Source of the DNA: Acidimicrobiia bacterium
GTDB taxonomy: Bacteria > Actinomycetota > Acidimicrobiia > Spongiisociales > UBA5794
DNA length: 39,517 bases
Direction of reading: 5' to 3'
Assembly (NCBI GenBank): GCA_024762335.1
Contig: JANTHO010000019.1
Span: 1 to 39,517, forward strand
Positions 15,647 through 24,577 of the stretch are shown one piece after another. Made by a program: the position numbers and the translations under genes. The first letter of the stretch is position 1; each line of letters starts with the position of its first letter. Under the pieces are notes generated by a model. That model searched no databases. It saw nothing but the letters and a program-made list of their open reading frames with translations, and had not been told where the DNA came from.

Positions 15647-16786
15647 TCAGGGAACGTCGGCGATGAGATCAACGAGTGATGTGCCGGCGAATCGACGCGG
15701 GTTCGTGGCGAGGCGGATCGGCGATGCGCTTGCTGCAAGCATGTGTCGCTTCGATGCGTCGTCCACACCCATGCCGGACAGTGTCGGCTCCAGGCCGAGG
15801 GAAGCGACCAGTTGTGAGAGCACGGCTCGCCCTTCGGACGGCGTGCGGACTCCCATGATCTTCAGGACGTCGGCGATCGCTTCCCGGACGTGATCCGGGC
15901 CTCTCGGGTCGGCACAGTCGTCGGGCCGGACGGCCGCGTTGAACTCGAGGACCGGGCCGAGCGTGAGTGCCACGGCATGGCCGTGGGGGACGCCGTACCG
16001 GGTGGTCAGATGAAACGAGAGCGCGTGGGGTGCCGTCGTGGCACTGATATCGATCGCCCTGCCCGACAGATGCGCCGCCGTGCACATGGCGGTCCGTGAT
16101 CGCGGATCCGGAAGGTTGACGGCGGTTTCCAGATTGTCGAGTGCCAGCCGGAGCGCCTCGCGTGCATCCGCATACGAGGAGTCGGTCGAGCGGGTCGACC
16201 ACATCGACTCCATCGCCTGGGCGAGAGCATCGAGACCGGTGGACGCGGTGACCAAAGGGGGGAGCGAATAGGTCAGTTCCGGGTCGAGGATGACGTGTTC
16301 GGGGATGAGCGCCGGGTGTCCGATCGGACGTTTCTCCCCGTTGACCGTGAACACGGCGTACCGCGTCGCCTCGCTCCCAGTTCCCGCGGTCGTCGGCACG
16401 GCGAGCAGCGGCGGGCCTCCGGCTTCGATCGGCCGCTCGCCGGTGAGGAAGGGTGTGGGATCGGCGGCGAGCGGGGCTATCGACCGCACGGCCTTCGCGA
16501 GGTCGATGACGGAACCTCCGCCGACGGCAATGACGAGATCCGGCGCGTCGGATCGGAAGAGTTCGACGGCTCGGCGCACATCGTCCGCGGTCGGATCCGC
16601 CGGTACTCCGCGAATCATCGAAACGTGTCTGCCGTGAAGGGCTCGTTCGATGACGTCTGCCGCTCCGCTCGCCTCGTACGAGCGCCCGCCGGCGAACACG
16701 AGCGTCGATGACGGATCGAGACGAGCGACGAGTTGTGCAGTCGTCTCGATGCTGCCGGGGGTGCAAGAAGCCTTCATCGGGGGCAT
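15647..16786 (-). CDS. Iron-type alcohol dehydrogenase, phosphonoacetaldehyde reductase-like
   Basis: The product has 379 residues with the NAD-binding GGGSVIDLAKAV (residues 89-100) and PTTAGTGSEAT (131-141) of group III alcohol dehydrogenases. The metal site reads D186 in STGLDALAQAMES, then H254 in TTAPHALSF and H268 in GVPHGHAVALTLG. The usual His four residues after the Asp is Gln (Q190). The combination SGRAIDISATTAPHALS..T..YGVPHGHAVAL is what I associate with the phosphonoacetaldehyde reductase (PhpC/HEPD) subgroup, but this comes from memory of the family, and no phosphonate genes such as PepM are nearby. The start at 16786 has no Shine-Dalgarno site; M4 at 16777 is possible. The gene is divergent from the ThDP-enzyme operon across 113 bases. 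Confidence 0.8.
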   Translation of the reverse strand: MPPMKASCTPGSIETTAQLVARLDPSSTLVFAGGRSYEASGAADVIERALHGRHVSMIRGVPADPTADDVRRAVELFRSDAPDLVIAVGGGSVIDLAKAVRSIAPLAADPTPFLTGERPIEAGGPPLLAVPTTAGTGSEATRYAVFTVNGEKRPIGHPALIPEHVILDPELTYSLPPLVTASTGLDALAQAMESMWSTRSTDSSYADAREALRLALDNLETAVNLPDPRSRTAMCTAAHLSGRAIDISATTAPHALSFHLTTRYGVPHGHAVALTLGPVLEFNAAVRPDDCADPRGPDHVREAIADVLKIMGVRTPSEGRAVLSQLVASLGLEPTLSGMGVDDASKRHMLAASASPIRLATNPRRFAGTSLVDLIADVP

Positions 16787-16871
16787 CGTACGGCGTGTCG
16801 CGTGGATCGGCGCCGAGCTCGCATCATGCTGTCGAGTGATGGCCTGGTGTTCGCGCCCCGCGCGCGGGAAC

Positions 16872-16877
16872 TAGGCT
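16872..16877 (+). promoter_or_regulatory. Putative -10 box (TAGGCT) of ThDP-enzyme operon
   Basis: TAGGCT lies 22 bases before the ATG at 16900, with GGAGGTGA (16888-16895) in between. It would drive the four-gene operon running to 21329. The same 113-base divergent region must also hold the promoter of the alcohol dehydrogenase gene. Confidence 0.45.
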
Positions 16878-16899
16878 CGACCCACTTGGAGGTGACCAC

Positions 16900-18642
16900 A
16901 TGGCGAAGATGACCGGTGGAGGGATGGTTGCAGCGATGCTCGCAGCCGAGGGGGTCGACCGGGTGTTCGGTCTTCCCGACGGCAGCTATCAGGGCCTCAT
17001 CGACGGACTCGATGCCAACGGGATCCGTCTCATCACCCCGCGCCACGAGTCGGCGGGATTCCACATGGCCGCCGCCTACGCCCGTCTCACCGGCAAGGTC
17101 GGCGTCGCCATCGCGTCGAACGGGCCTGGTGTCGCGAATGCCCTTCCCGGTGTCGCCGTGGAGAACGCCGAGGGGAACCGTGTTCTCTTCATCACGTCCT
17201 CGCGCCGCTTCGGCATCACGTACCCGGATCGGGGTGGGACTTACCAGTACTTCGATCACATCGGGGTCATCGGATCGATGGCGAAGTGGTCGGCATCTGC
17301 GGCAAGCATCGGGCGGATACCCGAGTTGCTCCACACCGCTTTTCGCAAGACGTTCTCCGGACGGCCCGGCGTCGTTCACTTCGACGTGCCCGAGTCGATC
17401 ATGAACGGCAAAGGCCCCGAGGTAGCCGTCCGGAAGCCGTCCACGTACCGCCGCACCGTCCCGATTGACCCGGACCCCGCCCTGGTCGAGAAGGCAGCCG
17501 ACATGCTCGTCGCTGCGGACCTGCCGATCATCCATGCCGGAGGCGGTGTCATCCACTCGCACGCCTTCGCGGAACTAGCGTCGGTAGCTGAGGCGCTCCA
17601 ATCACCCGTCACCACCTCGTGGAGCGGATCCGGTTCGATCGCCCACACCGATCCGCTCGCCTGGCCCATCTCGGGTATCGAGGCGAACAACGAGGTCCGG
17701 AACCGGGCAGGTCTCGTCCTCGTCCTGGGGTCCCGTCTCGGCGAGACCGACTGGTGGGGGAAGGCGCCGAACTGGAATCCGGATCAGCAGGTCATCCAGG
17801 TCGACACTGATGAGGCGTCGCTCGGTCTGAACAAGCCCGTCGACCTTTCCATCGTCGGCGATGTCCGGCTGTTCCTCGGCGCGTTGGCCGAAGCGCTCGA
17901 AGCTCGAGGTGAACCGACCGCCGCGCGCAAGACCATCGTCAAAGAGCTCCAGGATTCGCGCGACCAGAAAGCGAAGAAGCTGCACGACAAGTACCTCTCC
18001 GAGAAGGCGGTGCCGATGGGGACGGCACACGTCCCGACCATCGCACGGGAGATCTTCGCCGACGACACGATCTTCATCGCCGACGGAGGCAACACCGCCG
18101 TGTGGGGCGCCTTCTTCTGGGAGGTTCGCGAGCCGGGAACCACGCTCGGTACACCCCACTTCGGCCATCTCGGGGCGGGCGTCGGCCAGGCACTCGGTGC
18201 GGCGGAGGCGTATCCCGACCGGCAGGTGTGCTGCATCATCGGCGACGGGGCCTTCGGAATGCATCCCCAGGAGATCGAGACGGCCGTCCGCAACGGCTAC
18301 AAGGTCGTGTTCATCGTCATCTCGGACCGCCAGTGGGGGATGGTCAAGATGTCACAGTCCGTCGCGAGACATCCGGTGAAGATGGTCGTGAAGAAGCGGC
18401 TCGACGCAGACGAGACGACGGGGACCGATCTCGGCGAGATCGCCTACGACGCACTCGCCCGTTCGATGGGTGCGCACGGCGAACGTGTCGCGGATCCGGA
18501 CCAGCTTCCTGGGGCGATCGAGCGAAGCCTCGGGTCGGGAACGTGCGCCGTCATCCACGTCGATGTGGACCCGCAGAAGCATCTGTGGGCGCCCGGACTG
18601 CTCCACTTCAAGAAGATGCATCTGGAGCCGGGAGGGAAATGA
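16900..18642 (+). CDS. Thiamine-diphosphate-dependent enzyme, acetolactate synthase-like
   Basis: The 580-residue product has the three-domain layout of the ALS/oxalyl-CoA decarboxylase superfamily. These are the PYR domain (1 to about 170) with catalytic E50 in PRHESAGFHMAAAYARLTG, the central domain (about 190-330), and the PP domain (about 375-560) with GDG at 448-450. The second metal ligand of the motif, usually Asn, is Asp (D476 in VISDRQWGMVK). Family members decarboxylate or ligate 2-oxo acids or split C-C bonds; the substrate is unknown. It heads an operon with a BASS transporter, an epimerase and an SDR, which suggests an organic acid that is imported and then processed. The stop overlaps the next start (ATGATG). 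The ribosome site GGAGGTGA is strong. Confidence 0.85.
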   Translation: MAKMTGGGMVAAMLAAEGVDRVFGLPDGSYQGLIDGLDANGIRLITPRHESAGFHMAAAYARLTGKVGVAIASNGPGVANALPGVAVENAEGNRVLFITSSRRFGITYPDRGGTYQYFDHIGVIGSMAKWSASAASIGRIPELLHTAFRKTFSGRPGVVHFDVPESIMNGKGPEVAVRKPSTYRRTVPIDPDPALVEKAADMLVAADLPIIHAGGGVIHSHAFAELASVAEALQSPVTTSWSGSGSIAHTDPLAWPISGIEANNEVRNRAGLVLVLGSRLGETDWWGKAPNWNPDQQVIQVDTDEASLGLNKPVDLSIVGDVRLFLGALAEALEARGEPTAARKTIVKELQDSRDQKAKKLHDKYLSEKAVPMGTAHVPTIAREIFADDTIFIADGGNTAVWGAFFWEVREPGTTLGTPHFGHLGAGVGQALGAAEAYPDRQVCCIIGDGAFGMHPQEIETAVRNGYKVVFIVISDRQWGMVKMSQSVARHPVKMVVKKRLDADETTGTDLGEIAYDALARSMGAHGERVADPDQLPGAIERSLGSGTCAVIHVDVDPQKHLWAPGLLHFKKMHLEPGGK

Positions 18643-19589
18643 TGGTCGCCACCGTCCTGCCGTTCATTGCCGACCATGTGGACGATGCCGTGCTGAACTT
18701 CGACGAGAGCTCGCTCCTACTCCTCAACGTTCTCATCGGGTTGATGATGTTCGGGATGGCGCTCGGCATCGATCTCTCCGACTTCAAGGCGATCACCCGG
18801 TCGCCGAAACCGGCGGGGATCGGTCTCGGGGCCCAATTCATCCTGTTGCCGTTCGCCACGTTTCTCCTCACGCTCGTCCTCGACCTGCCGGCATCGGTCG
18901 AACTGGGGATGATCCTCGTGGCGTCCTGTCCGGGCGGGAACCTGTCGAACGTGATGACGTATCTGGGCGGAGGCAACGCCCCGCTATCCGTCGGCATGAC
19001 CGCCGTGTCGACTGCCGTGGCCGTTGTGATGACGCCGCTGAACTTCTCGATCTGGGGGAACTTGAATCCGGTCACCGAACCGATCCTCAGGTCCGTCTCG
19101 CTGAACCCGATGACGCTGTTCGTCACGATCGTGCTCATCCTCGGTCTCCCGCTCACGCTCGGCATTCTGTTCGCACGGTGGAAGCCGAAGGCGGCCGACC
19201 GGATGGCGGGACCGTTCAAGGTCTTCTCCGTCGTCGTGTTCATCGGCTTCGTCGCGGTTGCGCTCGGGAACAACTGGAGCAACTTCATCACCTACATCGG
19301 TTTCCTGATCGGCATCGTCGCCCTGCACAACGGACTGGCGCTCCTCCTCGGATTCGGCTCGGCCACCGCCGCCCGGCTCAACAACCGGGACCGACGTGCC
19401 GTCACGTTCGAGGTGGGTCTGCAGAACTCGGCGTTGGCCCTGGTGCTCGTCTTCACCTTCTTCGACGGTCTCGGCGGGATGGCGCTCATCTCGGCCTGGT
19501 GGGGCGTGTGGCACATCATCGCCGGGCTCACCCTGGCCTGGTTCTGGTCGAGGCGGCCGCTGGCCCCTCCGAGCGAAGCCGTCGCATGA
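18642..19589 (+). CDS. Bile acid:sodium symporter (BASS) family transporter
   Basis: The 315-residue protein has nine or ten predicted helices. SCPGGNLSNVMTYLGGGNAPLSVGMTAVSTAVAVVMTPLN is the characteristic crossover region of BASS transporters, and FEVGLQNSALAL is the second one. These proteins cotransport sodium with organic anions such as bile acids, pantoate, pyruvate or oxo acids. Of two adjacent ATGs (18639, 18642) I chose the second, because GGGAGGG is then five bases away. The gene overlaps both neighbours (TGATG before, ATGA after), so its level is tied to that of the ThDP enzyme and the epimerase. It probably brings in the substrate of the neighbouring enzymes. Confidence 0.9.
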   Translation: MVATVLPFIADHVDDAVLNFDESSLLLLNVLIGLMMFGMALGIDLSDFKAITRSPKPAGIGLGAQFILLPFATFLLTLVLDLPASVELGMILVASCPGGNLSNVMTYLGGGNAPLSVGMTAVSTAVAVVMTPLNFSIWGNLNPVTEPILRSVSLNPMTLFVTIVLILGLPLTLGILFARWKPKAADRMAGPFKVFSVVVFIGFVAVALGNNWSNFITYIGFLIGIVALHNGLALLLGFGSATAARLNNRDRRAVTFEVGLQNSALALVLVFTFFDGLGGMALISAWWGVWHIIAGLTLAWFWSRRPLAPPSEAVA

Positions 19590-20542
19590 CCCGTTCGGTT
19601 CTCATCACGGGCGCCGCCGGCTATCTCGGCGGGCTCCTCGCTGCCGATCTCGCTGCGGATCCCGGGGATCTCGAAACCATCATCGGCACCGACATCAGAG
19701 AACCGGCCGAAACCATCGACGGTGTGACCTTCGTCAGAGCCGACGTGCGGGATCCTGCCCTTGTCGACATCCTGCGCGAACACGATGTGGGGGTCGTCGT
19801 CCATCTCGCAGCGATCGTCTCACCGGGGAAGAAGCCGGATCGGGATCTCGAGTACTCGATCGATGTCGGAGGCACCCGCAACGTCCTCGAAGCGAGCCTG
19901 GCCGCCGGCGTGTCGAAAGTGATCGTGTCCTCTTCCGGAGCGGCCTACGGGTACCACCCGGACAACCCCGATTGGATCGACGAGGGGGACGACCTGTGCG
20001 GCAATCCAGAGTTCGCCTACTCTGACCACAAGCGGCTCGTCGAGGAGATGCTCGCCGAGTGGCGGGACGAGCATCCCCAACTGAAGCAGCTGATCTTCCG
20101 TCCGGGAACGATCCTCGGAACCGGGACGCGGAACCAGATCACCGACCTGTTTGACCGGCGGGTCGTGATGGGTATCCGGGGATCGGAGACCCCGTTCGTG
20201 TTCATCTGGGATCGCGATGTCGTGGCGTGCCTTCGCAGGGGCGTTGAGACCGACGCCACCGGCATCTACAACCTGGCCGGTGACGGGGCGATGCCGCTGC
20301 GTGCGATCGCCGCCGCCATGGGCAAACGCTACGTTGATCTGCCTGCCGGTCTCGTGCAGGGCGCCCTCGGTGTCATGAAACGCCTGGGCGCCACCCAGTA
20401 CGGTCCCGAGCAGGTGAATTTCCTCCGCTACCGCCCCGTTCTGTCGAACCGCCGGCTCAAAGAGGAGTTCGGCTACACGCCGGAGAAGACCAGCGTTGAA
20501 GTGTTCGCTCTCTTCCTCGAGGGGCGTCGTGCCGAAACGTGA
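19586..20542 (+). CDS. NAD-dependent epimerase/dehydratase (extended SDR)
   Basis: The 318-residue protein opens with ITGAAGYLGGLLAADL (residues 7-22), the NAD loop, followed by TDIRE and VRADVRDPAL, then VVHLAAIVSP (71-80), VSSSGAAYG (114-122) and the catalytic pair Y145/K149 in FAYSDHKRLVEE. The C-terminal part has LRYRPVLSNRRLKEEFGYTP, a segment I associate with an actinobacterial epimerase subgroup of unknown substrate. It overlaps the symporter gene by four bases (ATGA) and the next SDR gene by 14 bases. It likely acts on a sugar nucleotide or a hydroxy acid derivative; the operon context favours a small-molecule catabolic role. Confidence 0.88.
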   Translation: MTRSVLITGAAGYLGGLLAADLAADPGDLETIIGTDIREPAETIDGVTFVRADVRDPALVDILREHDVGVVVHLAAIVSPGKKPDRDLEYSIDVGGTRNVLEASLAAGVSKVIVSSSGAAYGYHPDNPDWIDEGDDLCGNPEFAYSDHKRLVEEMLAEWRDEHPQLKQLIFRPGTILGTGTRNQITDLFDRRVVMGIRGSETPFVFIWDRDVVACLRRGVETDATGIYNLAGDGAMPLRAIAAAMGKRYVDLPAGLVQGALGVMKRLGATQYGPEQVNFLRYRPVLSNRRLKEEFGYTPEKTSVEVFALFLEGRRAET

Positions 20543-21329
20543 CCTGACGGGCGCCGTTGTCGTGGTGACGGGCGCCGCCGGCGGACTCGGAGCCGCCGTT
20601 GCCCGTCGTTTCGCGCGCAGTGGAGCCCGGCTTGCGCTTGTCGACATCGATCCTTCACGACTCGCAGATGTTGCCGACGCACTCCCCGGGTCCGAGGCTC
20701 TCGTCTGCGACCTCACCGACCCGGACGAGTGTGAATCGGCGATTGCGGCCGTCGTCGAACGGTTCGGCGGCGTTGATGTGCTGATCAACAACGCCGGTAT
20801 GACCCACCGCTCCGCCTTCGCCGACACGGACCCGGCCGTCATCCGGAAGGTCATGGAAGTCAACTATCTCGGATCGGTGAACATCACGAAGGCGGCGATG
20901 CCGTCGCTGCTCGAGCGAAGGGGCGCGATCGCCGTCGTGACATCGGTGGCCGGATTCGCCCCCGTCCTCGGTCGAACCGGGTATGCAGGGTCGAAACATG
21001 CGCTCCACGGGTTCTTCGACACGCTGCGTGCGGAGCTGCGGCCGGACGGTGTCGATGTGACCATCGTGTCCCCTACGTTCGTCGATACCGACATGCAGCA
21101 GCGGGCACTCGGAGGCGACGGGGACGTGACCGACCATCCGCAATCCCGGGTCGGCAAGCAGGTGACTGCCGACGACGTGGCAGATCGGATGTACCGGGCG
21201 GTCGAACGGCGGAAACGGTGGGTCGTCATCGGCTTCATCGGCCATCTGACGCGGGTGATGACCGCAGCCGTTCCGTCGATCTACGAGCGGATGATGGCTC
21301 GCTCTCTCCGATCTGAACTCGACCGGTAG
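20529..21329 (+). CDS. Short-chain dehydrogenase/reductase
   Basis: The 266-residue classical SDR has TGAAGGLG (residues 14-21), DLTDPDE (61-67), NNAG (87-90), S139, and catalytic Y152 and K156 in GYAGSKHALHGFFDTLRAEL. The C-terminus (RRKRWVVIGFIGHLTRVMTAAVPSIYERMMARSL) is hydrophobic and basic and may attach to the membrane, as in several lipid-modifying SDRs. The GTG at 20529 follows GAGGGG and makes a 14-base overlap with the epimerase gene; a longer frame from 20496 lacks support. It is the last gene of the operon that starts at 16900. The substrate is unknown. Confidence 0.88.
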   Translation: MPKRDLTGAVVVVTGAAGGLGAAVARRFARSGARLALVDIDPSRLADVADALPGSEALVCDLTDPDECESAIAAVVERFGGVDVLINNAGMTHRSAFADTDPAVIRKVMEVNYLGSVNITKAAMPSLLERRGAIAVVTSVAGFAPVLGRTGYAGSKHALHGFFDTLRAELRPDGVDVTIVSPTFVDTDMQQRALGGDGDVTDHPQSRVGKQVTADDVADRMYRAVERRKRWVVIGFIGHLTRVMTAAVPSIYERMMARSLRSELDR

Positions 21330-21397
21330 CACCACCGTCCGCCCGTTCGCGCAAGCGGTCGCTGAGACACCGGAACGGCCGTGGCAGACTGGTCGCC

Positions 21398-21931
21398 GTG
21401 ACCCATATCCACGAATGGCCGGGCGAGTACACGTACTGCCCGCACTGCGCTACCGAACTCGAGACGGCCGACATCCACGGCGGTCTTCGCAAACGGTGCC
21501 CCGCGTGTGGCTTCATCCACTGGCGGAACCCGGGCGTCGGTGCCGCGGTCGTCGTCTTCGACGAGAACGGACGCATCTTGATGGTGCGGCGCGGCCCCCA
21601 CGCCACCCGCTCGGGGCTCTGGTCGATCCCCGCCGGGTTCGTCGACTACGGCGAGGAGATCCGCATCGCCGCAGCCCGGGAGTTGCTCGAAGAGACGGGA
21701 CTCGTTGCCGACGTGGGCGACGTCGTATTCACCGCGTCGAACTTCCACGATCCGGCGAAGCTGACGGTCGGGATCTGGTTCGCGGGCACGGTCACGGGAG
21801 GGACGCTCGCAGCGGGCGACGACGCCGACGACGTTGGATGGTTCGACCTCGACGATCTTCCCCCACTCGCATTCGACACCGATGCGGCCCTCTTCGAGAA
21901 GATGCGCCGGGCCGACGGCGGATCGACGTGA
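21398..21931 (+). CDS. NUDIX hydrolase with N-terminal zinc ribbon
   Basis: The 177-residue product starts with a four-Cys zinc ribbon (C14, C17, C34, C37: YCPHCA..RCPACGF) and then a complete NUDIX box from G80 to L102 (GFVDYGEE, REL at 94-96, EE at 98-99, G101), which fits GX5EX7REUXEEXGU. The arrangement is like NudC-type or ADP-ribose hydrolases, which cut nucleoside diphosphates linked to another group. It likely acts on NAD(H), a decapped RNA end, or ADP-ribose; the sequence does not decide. The GTG start has no clear Shine-Dalgarno sequence. The stop is only three bases from the stop of the convergent ABC-F gene. Confidence 0.9.
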   Translation: MTHIHEWPGEYTYCPHCATELETADIHGGLRKRCPACGFIHWRNPGVGAAVVVFDENGRILMVRRGPHATRSGLWSIPAGFVDYGEEIRIAAARELLEETGLVADVGDVVFTASNFHDPAKLTVGIWFAGTVTGGTLAAGDDADDVGWFDLDDLPPLAFDTDAALFEKMRRADGGST

Positions 21932-21934
21932 CGA

Positions 21935-23683
21935 TCAGGTGTTGTTGAAGCTCTCGACCAACTCGGTCAGCTCCAGCCAGGAGGTTTCAGCCTCGTCGAG
22001 CTCCGCGATGGTCTCTCCGAGCCGGCGAGCCAGGTCGGTTGCGACGACGTAGTCGTCACCCGCAGCGTCGAGTTGAGCGGCAAGGTCGGCTCGCTGTCGC
22101 TCGAGACGCGGGATCCGATTCGTCACCTCCTCGAGCTCCTTCCGCTGCTTCCACGTCGGCTTCGTCCGCTGTGCCACGCCGGTACGCCCCGTCATCTCCT
22201 TCGGTCGCCGGGTGGATGCGGCGGGCGACATCTGGCGGTCGGCCCAGTAGGCCGGCCAGCCGCCCGGATGGTGCCGCAGTGAGCCGTCGGGTTCGATGCT
22301 GTAGATGTCGTCGCAGACGCGGTCGAGGAAGTAGCGGTCGTGGCTGGCGATGACCAACGCACCCGGCCACGCATCGAGATACTCCTCGAGCACCTCGAGC
22401 GTGTCGAGATCGAGGTCGTTCGTCGGCTCGTCGAGAAAGAGAAGGTTCGGGGCTTCCATCAGCGTGAGCAGCAGCTCGAGGCGGCGGCGCTCACCGCCGG
22501 AGAGGTCGCCGAGCGTCGACTTCTGGGCTTCCGTGTCGAACTGGAACCGTTCGAGGAGTTTCGCCGCAGGCACGCGGATACCCGAGTCGAGCAGCGTGTT
22601 CTCTGCCCGATCCCGAACCGCCGCGATCACGCGGGTCTCGGGCGGAATCGGTTCCGGATCCTGCCCGTACCAGCCGGTGACGATGGTCGACCCGGTGGCA
22701 ACCGTTCCCTCGTCCGGGGAGAGGCGACCGTCGAGGAGGCGGAGCAGCGTCGTCTTTCCGGAACCGTTCACCCCGACGACGCCGATCCGTGCGTTCTGCT
22801 GGAGCTTGAGCGTGATGCCGCGCAGGACCCAGGCGTCGCCGTACCGCTTTCCCGCATTGTGGAGGTTGACGACCTTCGAGCCGATCCTGCGGGAAGGGAG
22901 ATCGATGGCGAGATCCGGATCGGCCGGCGGGCGTTTCGCCGCCATGAGCTCGTGAACGGCGTTGACCCTGGCACGCGACTTCGACGTTCGTGCCTTGGGG
23001 GAACGACGCAACCACACGAGTTCGGTGCGGAGACGTTGGCGGCGCCGGTGCTCCACCGTCGCCTCGTGTTCCTGCCTAGCGGTTCGAGCCTCGAGATACT
23101 GCTCGTACGTTCCCTGATGCGTGTGCAACGACCCGTGACTCACCTCGACGACCCGGTTCGCCACTCGGTCGAGCAGGTACCGGTCGTGGGTGACGAGCAC
23201 GAGCACCGACGTGCGTGCGAGGAGATGGTCTTCGAGCCAGTCGATCGTGTCGACATCGAGGTGATTGGTCGGTTCATCGAGGATAAGGAGGTCGCATTCG
23301 GTCGCGAGGGTCACGGCGAGAGCGAGTCGCTTGCGCTGTCCGCCGGACAGCGTCGCCGTTGAGATCGACGGATCGGTGAGACCGAGCCGGTCGGCCATCG
23401 CGATCGTGTCACGGTCGTCGCCGATGACGTCGCCGATCGTGCTGCCTAGCGGGAACGACGGACTCTGAGCGAGCGTGGCAACACGGAGACCGGCGGCCCG
23501 GACGATCCGCCCCGAATCCGGCTCTTCGGTGCCGGCGATGATGCGCAGCAGCGTCGACTTGCCGGAGCCGTTGCGTCCGATGACGCCAATGCGCTGGCGG
23601 CGCGTGATTCCCAGCGAGACGTCGTCGAGAACCGGTGTCTCCGGATACGACTTCGAGATCGATTCGAGGCTGATCAGATGCAT
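21935..23683 (-). CDS. ABC-F family ATPase (Uup-like)
   Basis: The 582-residue protein has two nucleotide-binding domains and no membrane segments. The first has Walker A GRNGSGKST (36-44), signature LSGGQRKRL (112-120) and Walker B DLLILDEPTNHLD (131-143). The linker (about 210-265) is rich in Arg with LVWLRRSPKARTSKSRAR, as in Uup-type ABC-F proteins. The second domain has GVNGSGKTT, LSGGERRRL and FLDEPTNDLD. A C-terminal helical arm (about 515-580, LEEVTNRIPRLERQRADLAAQL) resembles the Uup coiled coil that binds DNA or the ribosome. ABC-F proteins act on the translating ribosome; Uup homologues also affect DNA branch processing. The upstream gene on the same strand is the aldo/keto reductase, 63 bases away. 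Confidence 0.92.
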   Translation of the reverse strand: MHLISLESISKSYPETPVLDDVSLGITRRQRIGVIGRNGSGKSTLLRIIAGTEEPDSGRIVRAAGLRVATLAQSPSFPLGSTIGDVIGDDRDTIAMADRLGLTDPSISTATLSGGQRKRLALAVTLATECDLLILDEPTNHLDVDTIDWLEDHLLARTSVLVLVTHDRYLLDRVANRVVEVSHGSLHTHQGTYEQYLEARTARQEHEATVEHRRRQRLRTELVWLRRSPKARTSKSRARVNAVHELMAAKRPPADPDLAIDLPSRRIGSKVVNLHNAGKRYGDAWVLRGITLKLQQNARIGVVGVNGSGKTTLLRLLDGRLSPDEGTVATGSTIVTGWYGQDPEPIPPETRVIAAVRDRAENTLLDSGIRVPAAKLLERFQFDTEAQKSTLGDLSGGERRRLELLLTLMEAPNLLFLDEPTNDLDLDTLEVLEEYLDAWPGALVIASHDRYFLDRVCDDIYSIEPDGSLRHHPGGWPAYWADRQMSPAASTRRPKEMTGRTGVAQRTKPTWKQRKELEEVTNRIPRLERQRADLAAQLDAAGDDYVVATDLARRLGETIAELDEAETSWLELTELVESFNNT

Positions 23684-23746
23684 TGCTGCCTATCTCTTGC
23701 TCTCAAACACGGGGAGGTGCCGACGAAGGAGGTGGAGGGGATCAAG

Positions 23747-24577
23747 TCAGAAGTCGATGTTGTCCGGGTTGGGCCCGACGCGCTCGTCACGGTCCATCGA
23801 ATTGATCTGGGCCATCTCGACCTCGCTCAGGTCGAACCCGTAGAGGTCGGCATTGCTCGCTATGCGCGACGGCGTTACGGACTTGGGGATGGCAACGATG
23901 CCCCGCTGCAGTATCCAGCGCAGCACGACCTGTGGCACCGTCGCTCCATGGGCGCGGGCGATGACTGCAAGTTCGGGGTCGTCGATGATCTCACCGTGCT
24001 TGAGCGGACTCCACGCCTCGATAACGATGTTGCGATCGCTGCAGTATCCAACCAGCTCCGGGCTCTGGAGATGCGGGCTGAATTCGATCTGGTTGACGGA
24101 CGGCGAAACGTTCGCGGTCTCGAAGAGTTGGTCGAGGTGATGAACGAGATAGTTCGAGACGCCGATCGCTCTGGCCTTGCCTGCGGCCTGAATCTCCTCC
24201 ATGGCCCGCCACGTATCGGCGGTGTGTTGCGGCTTCGGCCAGTGCACGAGGTAGAGGTCGACGTAGTCCATTCCGAGGCGCCCGAGACTGGCATCGATTG
24301 CCGCATGGGTCGACTCGTACCCCTGATCGCTGTTCCACACCTTTGTCGTGATGAAGATCTCGGAGCGGTCGATGCCGGACGCGGCGACGGCCCGACCGAC
24401 GCCCGCTTCATTTCGATAGAGCATCGCCGTGTCGATGTGTCGGTAGCCGGCCGCGAGTGCAGCGGCGACTGCCTGTTCGACGTCCGGCCCGTCGGGAATC
24501 TTGAACGTTCCGAACCCGAGGAGCGGGACGTCGACGGTTCCGTGGAGTGGAACGGCGGTTGCGATCGAGAGCGTCAT
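23747..24577 (-). CDS. Aldo/keto reductase
   Basis: The 276-residue enzyme has the full catalytic tetrad of the AKR5-like group: D49 and Y54 (GYRHIDTAMLYRNE), K79 (ITTKVWN) and H112 (LVHWPKP). The NADPH-binding segment near the end, IPKSVTPSRIASNADLYGFDLS, is also typical. It reduces aldehydes or ketones such as methylglyoxal or 2,5-diketogluconate; the natural substrate is unknown. I chose the ATG at 24577 with GGGAGG nine bases upstream rather than the longer frame from 24613, because MTLSIATAVPLHGTVDVPLLGFGT matches the usual N-terminus. It precedes the ABC-F gene on the same strand. Confidence 0.9.
   Translation of the reverse strand: MTLSIATAVPLHGTVDVPLLGFGTFKIPDGPDVEQAVAAALAAGYRHIDTAMLYRNEAGVGRAVAASGIDRSEIFITTKVWNSDQGYESTHAAIDASLGRLGMDYVDLYLVHWPKPQHTADTWRAMEEIQAAGKARAIGVSNYLVHHLDQLFETANVSPSVNQIEFSPHLQSPELVGYCSDRNIVIEAWSPLKHGEIIDDPELAVIARAHGATVPQVVLRWILQRGIVAIPKSVTPSRIASNADLYGFDLSEVEMAQINSMDRDERVGPNPDNIDF

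Noticed and set aside
22340-23362. Plus-strand frame of 340 codons inside the ABC-F gene
   Set aside because: Antisense to a protein with two complete Walker A/B and signature motif sets; the composition is that of a shadow frame.
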